Positions 44,902 through 54,010 of a stretch of DNA of 64,000 bases are shown piece by piece. The stretch comes from CAMDMI01 sp044379485 (GTDB taxonomy: Bacteria > Bacteroidota > Bacteroidia > Cytophagales > Flexibacteraceae). Both the position numbers and the translations under genes were made by a program. The notes under the pieces are model-generated. The model made no database searches, was not told where the DNA came from, and saw only the letters and a list, made by a program, of their open reading frames with translations. The first letter of the stretch is position 1. The number at the start of each line of letters is the position of its first letter. The stretch is taken from positions 4,416 to 68,415 of the forward strand of contig JBIPOE010000012.1 of assembly GCA_044379485.1 (NCBI GenBank), given 5' to 3'.

Positions 44902-45702
44902 ATGAAAATCTTAATTGTTGGCGGGGGAAATATGGGTCGCACCTATGCAGAGAGTTTTATTTCAAACCATTCTGTTGCCAGAAGAGATTTATTTATTCTT
45001 GAAAAGGCAGAAGATAAAATTCCATATTTTAAATCGCTTGGTTTTGAAGCTGTTTTTTCTGAACCGGAAGTTTTTATTTTTAACATGGATTTAATCATTC
45101 TTGCCGTAAAACCGCAAGATATTGATCTGCTTTTTTCCCGATTAAAAGAGTTCATGCGGCCGGATCAGTTGATACTAAGCATTATGGCGGGGGTGACAAT
45201 TGAACGTTTAAAAGAGTCGCTTCCAACAGAAAAAATAATCAGGGCTATGCCAAATTTACCAACACAAGTTGGAATGGGCATGACCGGATTTACTGCTCAT
45301 AGTTCAGTTTCCAGATCTGAACTATTTTCAGTCCAAAATTTGCTAAATACGACTGGGAAATCATTATACTTTGACGATGAAGGCCTGTTAGATGGAGTAA
45401 CTGCTATTTCTGGTTCGGGCCCAGCCTATGTTTATTATTTTATGCAGGCAATTATTGATAGTGCCCAAAAAATGGGTTTTTCACCTTCAGAGGCTGAAAC
45501 AATGGTGGAGCAAACTTTTCTTGGTGCTATTCATTTACTAAATAACAACAACTTCACTTGTAAGGAGTGGATAGATAAAGTTTCCAGTAGAGGAGGGACC
45601 ACAGAGGCCGCAACAAATAATTTTTCTTTAAATGGTCTGAAAGAAAAAATAGAATCCGGATTGTTTGCCGCATTCGAAAGATCCAAACAACTTGGAAGTT
45701 AG
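44902..45702 (+). CDS. proC: Pyrroline-5-carboxylate reductase
   Basis: This 266-residue enzyme catalyses the last step of proline synthesis. The N-terminal NADPH site is VGGGNMGRTYAESF, with LAVKPQDID and RAMPNLPTQVGMGM following. The C-terminal dimer domain holds the family signature GSGPAYVYYFMQAI and GGTTEAATNNF. It starts 10 bp after the HIT gene and ends 3 bp before the TlpA-like gene, so translation is probably coupled. Confidence 0.96.
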   Translation: MKILIVGGGNMGRTYAESFISNHSVARRDLFILEKAEDKIPYFKSLGFEAVFSEPEVFIFNMDLIILAVKPQDIDLLFSRLKEFMRPDQLILSIMAGVTIERLKESLPTEKIIRAMPNLPTQVGMGMTGFTAHSSVSRSELFSVQNLLNTTGKSLYFDDEGLLDGVTAISGSGPAYVYYFMQAIIDSAQKMGFSPSEAETMVEQTFLGAIHLLNNNNFTCKEWIDKVSSRGGTTEAATNNFSLNGLKEKIESGLFAAFERSKQLGS

Positions 45703-45705
45703 AAT

Positions 45706-46833
45706 ATGAAAGAGGGAATCTATTTTTTTTTAAAAACATGGCTTTTGCTAATTGCCATTTGTTCGTTTTCTTGTTCTGGTGACAAGGAAATAAGTGGACC
45801 GATTGCTCAAATTGAGGCCGAGATTTTAAATCTACCAAAGTCAACAACTATTTTTTTAACTAAGGTTGATATTAGCGGTCCAAAATCCATCGATTCTGTG
45901 ATCGCCGATGAAAATGGAAAATTTGAAATTAAAGTAACAGCTAATGATGAAAATCTGTTTTTGTTATTGGTTGGAGAAAAAAGACTACCTATTTTTCTTG
46001 AGCAAGGTAAACATTCTTTAAAGGGAAATTACAATGAACTTCCGGGTTCTCTAATCTATTCCAATTCGCCCTTAACTACCATGCTTAGAAGAGTTGAAGG
46101 AATTAGACAGGATTTTGATTTAAAAAGCAGGACTTTGCAAGAAGAGTATCAAATTGCAATGGTGGGCCAAAACAAGGAAAAGGCTGATTTGGTAGAAAAG
46201 AATTTTTCAATTTTATTAAAATCAAATAAAAACAAGATTAAACATTTGATCGATAGTATGGGTCCTGGTCCCGTAAGTCATTTGGCTACATCTATGCTTT
46301 CTGTGGATGAAGATTTAGGTTATTTGGATTCGTTGGCAATTCGTTTTGAAAAAGAAAAACCTAAGGCTGCCTTTACCCTTAAGCTCTTAAAATATCTGGA
46401 GCTTCCCCGAAAGCTATCTTTTGGTAAAATGGCGCCCGATTTTTCACAAGCTGATCCAAATGGAAATGAAATAAAGTTAAGTCAATTTAAAGGCAGCTGG
46501 GTTTTATTAGATTTTTGGGCTTCATGGTGCAAACCTTGTAGAGCAGAAAATCCAGAATTGGTTGAAAACTATAATAATTTTAAGGCAAAAGGTTTTAAGA
46601 TTTTAAGTGTAAGCCTGGATGCCGAAAAAGGCGTATGGATGAAAGCAATGGTCGCTGACAAAATGAATTGGGCCCATTGCTCAGATTTAAAAGGCTGGGA
46701 AAACGGAGCTGCAAGACAATATGGAATTAGCTCAATCCCTGCCTCATTTTTAATTGATCCTCAAGGGAAGATCGTCGCAAGAAACTTACATAATAAGGAA
46801 TTAGCTATTAAACTGGCGGAAGTTTTAAATTAA
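45706..46833 (+). CDS. TlpA-like thiol-disulfide lipoprotein
   Basis: This 375-residue protein has a lipoprotein-type signal (LLLIAICSFSCSGDKE). A DUF4369-like beta domain covers about residues 25-120, followed by a helical linker. The thioredoxin-fold redoxin domain from about residue 240 has GKMAPDFSQADPNGNEI and the active site DFWASWCKPCRAENPELV, with the cis-Pro loop in SSIPASFLIDPQG. It acts in the periplasm as a reductant or disulfide exchanger; many Bacteroidota carry several such proteins. It lies 3 bp after proC. Confidence 0.9.
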   Translation: MKEGIYFFLKTWLLLIAICSFSCSGDKEISGPIAQIEAEILNLPKSTTIFLTKVDISGPKSIDSVIADENGKFEIKVTANDENLFLLLVGEKRLPIFLEQGKHSLKGNYNELPGSLIYSNSPLTTMLRRVEGIRQDFDLKSRTLQEEYQIAMVGQNKEKADLVEKNFSILLKSNKNKIKHLIDSMGPGPVSHLATSMLSVDEDLGYLDSLAIRFEKEKPKAAFTLKLLKYLELPRKLSFGKMAPDFSQADPNGNEIKLSQFKGSWVLLDFWASWCKPCRAENPELVENYNNFKAKGFKILSVSLDAEKGVWMKAMVADKMNWAHCSDLKGWENGAARQYGISSIPASFLIDPQGKIVARNLHNKELAIKLAEVLN

Positions 46834-46889
46834 TTTTATTGCTTTATTTATCTCTCAGGTTTGCAAAAATGATATTCTAAGAATTTAAA

Positions 46890-48302
46890 ATGAGCAAAAT
46901 TTTCCAAGCTATTTTTGGAAACCGACCATTGGCAATAGTAGTAGGAGGATTTCTTCTTACGATAATCACATTTATAGCCAATATTATTTTAAGTAATGAT
47001 ATTACATCCAATTTGAAGGCCAACGAAAATAAGGTAGAATCGATTTATAGTGAACTTGCCCTATTATCAAAAATTGAGGGTGAACTTAATTTTGCTGAGA
47101 GTTCACTTAAGAATTATCTGGTTTCAAGGCAAGAAATTTATTTGAGAAGCCATGACAGGGCAATGGGCAGGTTGGAAAAAAGTATTGGCCATTTGGTTGA
47201 AAGTTCATCTGGTATTATTTCGGCGGAGTTGATTAAGTCATTAAAGGATCAAATTTTAGCCAGGAAATTGATTTTCGCAAAATCCAAATTTTTGATTCAA
47301 ACCAAGAATGAGGCTCAGATACAACTTGCCAGAGAGATTTTGTCCCAGGGTGCAGATAAAACACTTCAAATATTTGAATTATTACAAGATATTGAGAGTA
47401 ATTTAAGAGTTTCCTTACAAATTAATAAACGTTATATTGATAGAAGTATATCCTATGGAAGTTATACGAATTATTTGGCCATTTGTATTGCTGCTGTTGT
47501 TGCTTTTTTTGCTATTATTTCTATTACTCAAGACTATCTGAGGCAAAAAGAAATTGAGAGAATTTTAAGACAGCTTAATGATGACAAGACTAAATTATTT
47601 TCAATCCTTGGACATGATTTACGTTCTCCACTTTCAGGTATAAATGCAGTTATTTATATTCTTAAGAATCATTTGTCCGAACTTTCTGAGACAGAATTAA
47701 AGGAGTATATTGATTCCCTGGAGCAGACTTCTTTAAACTATGGGAAATTACTTGAGGATGTGTTGACTTGGAGTAGGTTGCAATTGAATAAAGTCCAAAT
47801 GGATATTAAGTCCTATGAGTTAAAAGTACTTTGCCAGGAAGTTGTCGATCTTTATTTTGATCAATTTGAAAGTAAAGGAATTAAGGTTATCAATTTGGTA
47901 CCTTCCACCCAGGTTGTGATGGTAGATAAGGCAATGATTCAAACAGTTTTACGAAATTTAATATCTAACAGTATTAAATTTACCAATCATGGTGGAGTAG
48001 TAACTATAAACTTCAGGGAGGACAAGGATACAAATTATTTGAGTGTGACCGACTCTGGTGTCGGTATGAGTTCATCTGTTATCAGAACATTGTTTACCAA
48101 TAGCACAATTTCAATGGTTGGGACAGATAATGAAGTTGGAACAGGCTTAGGCCTGGCAATTTGCAAAGAGTTTCTTGATAAGGATGGGGGAGACTTAACA
48201 GTTGAAAGTAAAGAAGGAGAAGGTTCAGTTTTTACAATTGTTATGTTAAAAGATAGTCAGTCAAATAAACTAAAGGCAGGTAAAAAAAAGGGTTGGAGTT
48301 AA
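46890..48302 (+). CDS. Orphan sensor histidine kinase with CHASE3-like sensor
   Basis: This 470-residue kinase has a first transmembrane segment at about residues 11-33, a periplasmic helical region of about 150 residues that looks like CHASE3, and a second segment at about 190-210. The HisKA box is FSILGHDLRSPLSGINAV with the His near residue 242. The ATPase domain shows N (RNLISNSIKFTNHGG), G1 (VTDSGVGMSS) and G2 (GTGLGLAICKEF) boxes. No response regulator is adjacent. It may be the partner of a distant regulator; a link to the receiver-like protein at 18873 is speculation. The ligand is unknown. Confidence 0.9.
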   Translation: MSKIFQAIFGNRPLAIVVGGFLLTIITFIANIILSNDITSNLKANENKVESIYSELALLSKIEGELNFAESSLKNYLVSRQEIYLRSHDRAMGRLEKSIGHLVESSSGIISAELIKSLKDQILARKLIFAKSKFLIQTKNEAQIQLAREILSQGADKTLQIFELLQDIESNLRVSLQINKRYIDRSISYGSYTNYLAICIAAVVAFFAIISITQDYLRQKEIERILRQLNDDKTKLFSILGHDLRSPLSGINAVIYILKNHLSELSETELKEYIDSLEQTSLNYGKLLEDVLTWSRLQLNKVQMDIKSYELKVLCQEVVDLYFDQFESKGIKVINLVPSTQVVMVDKAMIQTVLRNLISNSIKFTNHGGVVTINFREDKDTNYLSVTDSGVGMSSSVIRTLFTNSTISMVGTDNEVGTGLGLAICKEFLDKDGGDLTVESKEGEGSVFTIVMLKDSQSNKLKAGKKKGWS

Positions 48303-48359
48303 ACTTTTTTACCCGCAGGATTTTTTTAAGCGTTTACTTTTAAAAGAATTTTAAGAAGT

Positions 48360-48911
48360 TTAGCTTTTTCTTGGGACCCATTTTACTTCTTCAACACCAA
48401 GTTCTAAACTCATCATTCTGGACAAAACAAAGAAAAAGTCGGAAAGTCTGTTTAAGTAAGTCGCCACCAATTCCGGGACTTCATCAGCTTCGGAAAGTCT
48501 TACCACACATCTTTCCGCTCTTCTACAAATTGTTCTGCAAACATGAGCAAGACTAACCGCCACATGTCCACCAGGCAATACAAAATGCCTTAGTTCTGGT
48601 AATTTAGAATCCATTTCATCCATTGACTTTTCTAAGGCAAGTATATCTTCCGTTTGGACAGGAGGAACTTTATCTGCTCTTTTTGAAGGGTCGCTTGCGA
48701 GATTTGCTCCAATCACAAATAGATTATCTTGAATTGATTTTAAAAAATCATACCGGGCCTTATTAACATCATGGTCAGCCACGAGGCCTAAAAAGCTGTT
48801 CAATTCATCTACAGTGCCATACGCTTCTATGCGCAAGTCTGATTTTGAAATCCTGGTTCCTTCAACAAGAGAGGTTTTTCCTCCATCACCAGTTTTTGTG
48901 TATATCTTCAT
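48360..48911 (-). CDS. Cob(I)alamin adenosyltransferase, PduO type
   Basis: This 183-residue protein has MKIYTKTGDGGKTSLVEGTR at the start and AYGTVDELNSFLGL next, which are the ATP-binding motifs of PduO-type transferases. CRRAERCVVRLSE near residue 132 completes the signature. It transfers the adenosyl group from ATP to cob(I)alamin to make coenzyme B12. No B12-dependent mutase or cobalamin riboswitch is visible nearby. It is convergent with the kinase gene and stands just downstream of the polysaccharide operon, 18 bp after the GT2 stop. Confidence 0.94.
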   Translation of the reverse strand: MKIYTKTGDGGKTSLVEGTRISKSDLRIEAYGTVDELNSFLGLVADHDVNKARYDFLKSIQDNLFVIGANLASDPSKRADKVPPVQTEDILALEKSMDEMDSKLPELRHFVLPGGHVAVSLAHVCRTICRRAERCVVRLSEADEVPELVATYLNRLSDFFFVLSRMMSLELGVEEVKWVPRKS

Positions 48912-48928
48912 AACTATTTAATTGTAAA

Positions 48929-49705
48929 CTATTTAGATGGTCTTTGAATAAATTGGAAAATCTTTCTAAAGGGCTTTAGCCAAAGTGTAAACCAAAATGG
49001 TTTTAGTTGATTTAGTTCCCAGGCCAATCTGTCTTCCTTGTTGCCTCTAATCCTATTCTCAATATTTTTATTGCTTTCTCCACCAACCCGCATTCTCACC
49101 AAAAGGTCTTCACAATAAACCGCTTTCAGGTTATTTTTATATAACATCCTTAAAATTAGTTCATAATCGGCTGCACTTTTTAAGGTTTCTTCTCTAAACC
49201 CTCCAAATTTTTCAAAAGCCACCTTTTTAAGAAAAAAGGTGGGGTGAGGCGGCATCCAGCCCATTAAAAAGGAGGTTGCGCTGTACATTCCAGTTTTCCA
49301 ATATCTTATGATTTTTTCTGGTTGTTTGGCATCTACATATGCCAAATCACCATAACCAGCAAAAGCCATTGGGTCATTTTTTAATAAAGTTGCCATTTTT
49401 AACAAAACCTCATTATGGTTATAAAAATCATCTGCATTTAAATAAGCAACATATTCCCCTTGTGCCATCTGCCAGCCTTTATTCATTGCATTATAAATCC
49501 CGTGGTCTCGTTCAGAAATCCATTTCAGCCGACTTTCATAGGATTTTAAAATTTCGATAGTACCATCTGTTGAGCCACCATCCAAAACTAAGTATTCAAA
49601 ATTAGTAAAACTTTGGTTTAAAACGGATTCAATAGTTTGAACCAGCGTTGCTGAATTGTTCAAACTTACTGTAACTATTGAAAACGTAAACGATTGCACC
49701 TCCAA
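48929..49705 (-). CDS. Glycosyltransferase family 2 protein
   Basis: The open frame extends to 49789, but the first 28 codons overlap the acetyltransferase gene. A TTG at 49705 (or a GTG at 49699) starts 1-7 bp after that gene's stop, leading into FTFSIVTVSLNNSATLVQTI. GT-A features are clear: EYLVLDGGSTDGTIEI, WISERDHGIYNAMNKGW, AYLNADDFY (the DxD metal site) and PHPTFFLKK. It is about 259 residues. It is the last gene of the polysaccharide operon and should add a sugar to the growing repeat unit. Donor sugar unknown. Confidence 0.88.
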   Translation of the reverse strand: MEVQSFTFSIVTVSLNNSATLVQTIESVLNQSFTNFEYLVLDGGSTDGTIEILKSYESRLKWISERDHGIYNAMNKGWQMAQGEYVAYLNADDFYNHNEVLLKMATLLKNDPMAFAGYGDLAYVDAKQPEKIIRYWKTGMYSATSFLMGWMPPHPTFFLKKVAFEKFGGFREETLKSAADYELILRMLYKNNLKAVYCEDLLVRMRVGGESNKNIENRIRGNKEDRLAWELNQLKPFWFTLWLKPFRKIFQFIQRPSK

Positions 49706-49706
49706 A

Positions 49707-50264
49707 TTAAGAAATAGTTCTCTCCTTGATTTTAATTGCTGGATTTCCTTGATAGATAGAATATAAATCCAATATGCCTTTTCCAACACTTCCAGCAGCT
49801 AATACAGCATGCGATTTTATTATGCTTCCAGGGCAAACAACACTTTTTGCACCTACCCATACCCCATCTTCTATATGAATTTCACCTACCATTAAATCAA
49901 ACTTAAAACTTGAATAATTATGATTGCCACATAATAAAAGAGCCCCTTGGGAAATACAAACATTAGTTCCGATTTTTGTAAAAGCAAGATTATCTATCCA
50001 GACCTCTTCCCCTATCCATGAAAAGCTGCCTATTTCCAATAGCCATGGGTATTTAATGTTCACATTGGGTTTAATCACTACCCCTTTTCCAATTTTTCCA
50101 CCAAATAATTTTAGCAGAAATACCTTAAGGGACGAAATTGGAAATAATGGGGAGTTAAAAACCAATGCATTTATGAAATACCAAAGTAACCTTTTAAGCT
50201 TTGATCCACCTGGCTTGTACCATGAATTGTTATATAAATCAAGCTGTGTTTCTTTTAGCGACAT
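49707..50264 (-). CDS. WcaF-like acetyltransferase (left-handed beta-helix)
   Basis: This 185-residue hexapeptide-repeat enzyme has an N-terminal NNSWYKPGGSKLKRLLWYF, typical of colanic-acid WcaF relatives. Repeats include IGKGVVIKPNVNIKYPWLLE, IGTNVCISQGALLLCGNHNY with the catalytic His, and IEDGVWVGAKSVVCPGSII. It should O-acetylate a sugar of the polysaccharide. Its start overlaps the upstream polymerase gene by 26 bp, and its stop is 1 bp before the likely GT2 start, so translation is coupled. Confidence 0.92.
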   Translation of the reverse strand: MSLKETQLDLYNNSWYKPGGSKLKRLLWYFINALVFNSPLFPISSLKVFLLKLFGGKIGKGVVIKPNVNIKYPWLLEIGSFSWIGEEVWIDNLAFTKIGTNVCISQGALLLCGNHNYSSFKFDLMVGEIHIEDGVWVGAKSVVCPGSIIKSHAVLAAGSVGKGILDLYSIYQGNPAIKIKERTIS

Positions 50265-51558
50265 GGTTCAAATATGGCTTGGCTAGCCATAAAAGTAAAA
50301 ATGGAAGAAAGCAAATTAGCGTTATTTGCAATTGATATAAAAAAAAGCCTCTTGTGGTCCATTGAAATAGTAATGCAATGCCCACTATTTTAAAATTTTG
50401 AAAAATAGGATCGTTTACAGCAAGATCTAAAAAACCAACCCATATTCCAACTACAAACATACCAATAACAAGACCGATCCACCCAAAGGTTAAAAAAAAC
50501 TCCTCCATTTGTGAAACTGCCGGATTAGGGTTCCATGGCCAGCCAGGGGGAATCCAGGCTTTAGTTACCTCTAAAATCCATGGTTTTGGGCGTTGAAGAT
50601 TTTGAAATTCAGTTTTTGGTTTTAATTTATTTTCTATAAATTTTATCCACGATTCAGGTCCAAGAGCTTCAATATCAGGATGATTATTTAAATAAATACA
50701 AGTTGCTTTAAATGTCCTGCTATTTGAAAATTCAGTTGTAAAAATCCTAATATCAAAAAGAGAGAGGTCAAAAGTGATTAAATGAAATTGCCGTTTTGCA
50801 ATTGCCATTCTATTTAAAGTTAACCAGGATAAGGCGATGCTTAAAAACAAAACTCCGACGAAGATTTTAAAAAAGCTCCATTTATTTTGAACTAAAAAAT
50901 CTATTACGAAAAATAGAAAGAATAAAATAATTCTGTACCTCCATCCTGATAACAAGCTGATAAACAACCAAAAAGAAAATAATACAACCCATTTCCAGTT
51001 GATTTTTTTTGAAAATTTATATTGAATAAATAAGCAAACTGGAATGCAATTGGAAATTAAATCAACTAAAGGATACTTCCATTGTGCGCTAAACAACAGA
51101 TCAGATTCGTTTTGATTGGTCAAATCGAATAGATTTCCAACTGAGATCCCAGAAATTTGAAAATTGATTAAGACTAACAGCCAAATAAAAACTTGAATGG
51201 CTGCCATATAATCAGGTAGTTTAGAGTGTATATCGGATTTTAGGTTTGAAATTGAGCCTGGGTTTTTTGATGTTTTAAAGCAAAAATAACCCAAGAAGAA
51301 GCTTAAAATTCCAATAGAATAAACCAGCCCTTGTTGAGGCAATAAAATTTGTTCATTAGTGAATTGGAATCCAAAAAAAGAATTTATGCTTAAATTAAAA
51401 TCTATAAATGGAACAAATATGTTATAGATGAAATATAATAGAAGTATAAAATAAAATCCAGGTTTAAATTTAGTTGTTGTATTTCTACTTAGATATATGC
51501 CTATTATATATACAAAAATCTGAAGAGAAAAAAAATATATGAAATTCAAATTACGCAA
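50239..51558 (-). CDS. Polytopic membrane protein, Wzy-like oligosaccharide polymerase
   Basis: This 439-residue protein has about ten or eleven hydrophobic segments and starts at a TTG. WRYRIILFFLFFVIDFLV and the loop KPWILEVTKAWIPPGWPWNP followed by EFFLTFGWIGLVIGMFVVGI are compatible with O-antigen polymerases, which are too variable for a sequence signature. It overlaps wcaF. In a Wzx/Wzy pathway it would join repeat units in the outer leaflet of the inner membrane. Two more polymerase/ligase candidates lie upstream, so the division of labour is uncertain. Confidence 0.65.
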   Translation of the reverse strand: MRNLNFIYFFSLQIFVYIIGIYLSRNTTTKFKPGFYFILLLYFIYNIFVPFIDFNLSINSFFGFQFTNEQILLPQQGLVYSIGILSFFLGYFCFKTSKNPGSISNLKSDIHSKLPDYMAAIQVFIWLLVLINFQISGISVGNLFDLTNQNESDLLFSAQWKYPLVDLISNCIPVCLFIQYKFSKKINWKWVVLFSFWLFISLLSGWRYRIILFFLFFVIDFLVQNKWSFFKIFVGVLFLSIALSWLTLNRMAIAKRQFHLITFDLSLFDIRIFTTEFSNSRTFKATCIYLNNHPDIEALGPESWIKFIENKLKPKTEFQNLQRPKPWILEVTKAWIPPGWPWNPNPAVSQMEEFFLTFGWIGLVIGMFVVGIWVGFLDLAVNDPIFQNFKIVGIALLFQWTTRGFFLYQLQITLICFLPFLLLWLAKPYLNHVAKRNTA

Positions 51559-51607
51559 CTTTGGGAAATCCTTTTTAATTTATAATAAGTTAGGTTTTTT
51601 GTTTTAA

Positions 51608-52873
51608 TCATGTTGATAATTTATTTTTTTGAGTAGAGTCAATCGGTAGATATAAAACTACTAAAACCCATATAAATAAATGCACACCCATTTCTCTATC
51701 CATGTAGATTTCAGTCTGAACGCTTAATAGTAGAAATGTGCTCAATAAAAATAATGATATATTTTTTTTTGAAATCGATTCTTTAAAAAATATACCAAAC
51801 ATAAAGATTAAAACTGAAAGACCCATTAGACCATATTGCATCCAAAATCCTAAGAATAGGTTATGTGATGTTAGATGCTGTTCACTTAGATATGGATTGT
51901 ATTTTTGAACCGAAGAGTCAAGTTTATCTTGAAAGTTTTGTGTGCCTAATCCAAAAATCCATGCATTATTTTCATATAAAATATCTTTACTAGCTTTCCA
52001 TAAAATTAATCTTGAATTTATACTATTAGAATAATGTTTTGGAATTGTAGAAAAATCAAATCCGCCCTGGTTAGTTAATTCAAAATAAGCTTGAGTTTTA
52101 ACTATTTTATTAATTATAAATCCAGTGGTGAAAGCAAAAATCGCAAAATATAAAATTATTAGGTTTAAATTATTTCTTATTATATATAAAATATATATTG
52201 TAAAGCAAATAAATGAAGATACTAAAAATAATTTTCCCACTATTAAATACTCGAACAGAGTAAAAAATATAAGAGCTGTAATTAGTAGAATATTAATTTT
52301 ATTTTTATAAATATATACCAAACTAAAAAAGCAAATTCCTAATAAAAATCCATAGTAAGGTCTAGATGTGATATATCGAATTGATAAATGATCAATATCA
52401 TTTCTTATTGAAGAGTAAATAAGATCTAAACCTTGAGATGAAAAATAAACTACGTTAATTAGTGAGGAGGTAATCAAGCAAGATATAATAATAATTTTCC
52501 AGAAAGGGGGCCAATAAAAGGAAAACTGATAAAGAATAAAAGGCAAAACGATCATTGGTAATCTTAATACAAAAGAATCCATGGCCATCCTGGGATTTTC
52601 CCACCTCCAAAAATCAAGTAATGGAAGTATGCCTATAAGGCAGAAAATAAATAGAAAAGGCGATACTCCTTTTCCAATTCGTCTTAAACTTGTTTTGCCT
52701 GGAAGAAAAATAAGAAAGGCGCCTATTATTATAAAAATGGAAATTGCAGTAAATCGAATTTTTTGAACTTGGGCAAATGGAATTGCCAAAGACCAGGCAC
52801 AAAAACCTAAAAAGGCCAATCGGGAACTAATCTCTTCCCAAGACTTTAATCGAGGTTCTTGAATTCTTTCCAC
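51608..52873 (-). CDS. O-antigen ligase family (Wzy_C) membrane protein
   Basis: This 421-residue protein has about twelve hydrophobic segments. The O-antigen ligase signature is near the C-terminus: LTSHNLFLGFWMQYGLMGLS, with the conserved His in the last large periplasmic loop. It starts at a GTG inside the end of the upstream GT4 gene (28-bp overlap). It would transfer or polymerise undecaprenyl-linked glycan at the periplasmic face. It is very AT-rich around 52100-52450, like many polysaccharide genes. Confidence 0.78.
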   Translation of the reverse strand: MERIQEPRLKSWEEISSRLAFLGFCAWSLAIPFAQVQKIRFTAISIFIIIGAFLIFLPGKTSLRRIGKGVSPFLFIFCLIGILPLLDFWRWENPRMAMDSFVLRLPMIVLPFILYQFSFYWPPFWKIIIISCLITSSLINVVYFSSQGLDLIYSSIRNDIDHLSIRYITSRPYYGFLLGICFFSLVYIYKNKINILLITALIFFTLFEYLIVGKLFLVSSFICFTIYILYIIRNNLNLIILYFAIFAFTTGFIINKIVKTQAYFELTNQGGFDFSTIPKHYSNSINSRLILWKASKDILYENNAWIFGLGTQNFQDKLDSSVQKYNPYLSEQHLTSHNLFLGFWMQYGLMGLSVLIFMFGIFFKESISKKNISLFLLSTFLLLSVQTEIYMDREMGVHLFIWVLVVLYLPIDSTQKNKLST

Positions 52874-54006
52874 TTAAGAAATATTGTTTGTACCAATTGT
52901 TCCCGGAAAGCATAATTCGAAAACCTCTGTGCGTTCAGGCTAATTTCTTTAGGAAAAAGCTGGGTTTGAATGGTTTCAAATCTATTAATTGCCGAAATTA
53001 GGCTTTCGGTTGTTTGTTGCCAAAATAACACACCAGTTGTTCCATCTTTTACAATATCAGATGCACCACCTTTTCCAAATGCAATCACTGGGGTTCCACA
53101 TGCTTGAGCTTCCGCTATGGTTATACCAAAATCCTCTTCGGCAGCAAAAACAAAGGCTTTGGCTCTTGAAATTAACTTCAAAAACTCTCCTGCATCCGCT
53201 TCTTTTCTTAATTCCACATTGGGAAAGTTATACTTTTTAAGCTTTGAGTCATCTGGTCCACTACCTACTATGATCAGCTTTTTATCTGGCATCAAACCAA
53301 ATGCTTCTGCAATTAAGTCCATTTTTTTGTATGGAACTAAGCGGGAGGCAGCAAAAAAATAGTCATCCTTTTCTTCAACATACGTAAATTTCTGGACATC
53401 TACCGGTGGATACACAACTTCAGAAATTCTATTGTAAACGTGAGAAATCCGCTTTGCAATATATTTTGAATTTGCTATAAAGTGATGAACTCTTTGGGTA
53501 CTGATTTGATCCCAGATACGAAGTTTATTTAAAAAAAATTGAGCAATAAATCCTTTAAATCCTGATTTCAGACCTGCCTCTTCCAGATATTGATGATACA
53601 AGTCCCAGGCGTATCTGCATGGGCTATGGCAATAACAAATATGTAATTGCTCCTGATTAATTATAACTCCTTTTGAAACCATGTGTGAAGAGCTTAAAAT
53701 TAAATCATAAGCCCTTAGATCATGCCCTTCAACTGCAATTGGAAACCAGGGAAAGTAATTACGAAAATGCTTTTTGGCAAAAGGTAAATTTTGGATAAAA
53801 GTTGTTTTTGGTTTTTTACCTTTTAGAAAAAAATTGTTTGAATCAGGAAGAAAATCAACCAAAGAAAAAACATCCGCATTTGGGAAGACCTCCAGCATTT
53901 GCTCGACCACACGTTCTGAACCAGCAAAATTCACAAACCATTCATGAACAATGGCTACTCTAAGTTTGCCAAGAACTTGTGATTTTTCTATGGTCTCCGA
54001 TTTCAA
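52846..54006 (-). CDS. Glycosyltransferase family 4 protein (WbaZ-like)
   Basis: This 386-residue GT-B enzyme starts at a TTG. LRVAIVHEWFVNFAGSERV is the N-terminal nucleotide-fold glycine-rich stretch; HICYCHSPCRYAWDLYHQYL is typical of WbaZ/mannosyltransferase-like GT4 proteins. The donor domain has YFFAASRLVPYKKMDLIAEA and FVFAAEEDFGITIAEAQACG with the E-x7-E motif. It would add a mannose-like sugar to the repeat unit on the cytoplasmic side. It lies 4 bp after the upstream polymerase gene. Confidence 0.9.
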   Translation of the reverse strand: MKSETIEKSQVLGKLRVAIVHEWFVNFAGSERVVEQMLEVFPNADVFSLVDFLPDSNNFFLKGKKPKTTFIQNLPFAKKHFRNYFPWFPIAVEGHDLRAYDLILSSSHMVSKGVIINQEQLHICYCHSPCRYAWDLYHQYLEEAGLKSGFKGFIAQFFLNKLRIWDQISTQRVHHFIANSKYIAKRISHVYNRISEVVYPPVDVQKFTYVEEKDDYFFAASRLVPYKKMDLIAEAFGLMPDKKLIIVGSGPDDSKLKKYNFPNVELRKEADAGEFLKLISRAKAFVFAAEEDFGITIAEAQACGTPVIAFGKGGASDIVKDGTTGVLFWQQTTESLISAINRFETIQTQLFPKEISLNAQRFSNYAFREQLVQTIFLKWKEFKNLD

Positions 54007-54010
54007 AATA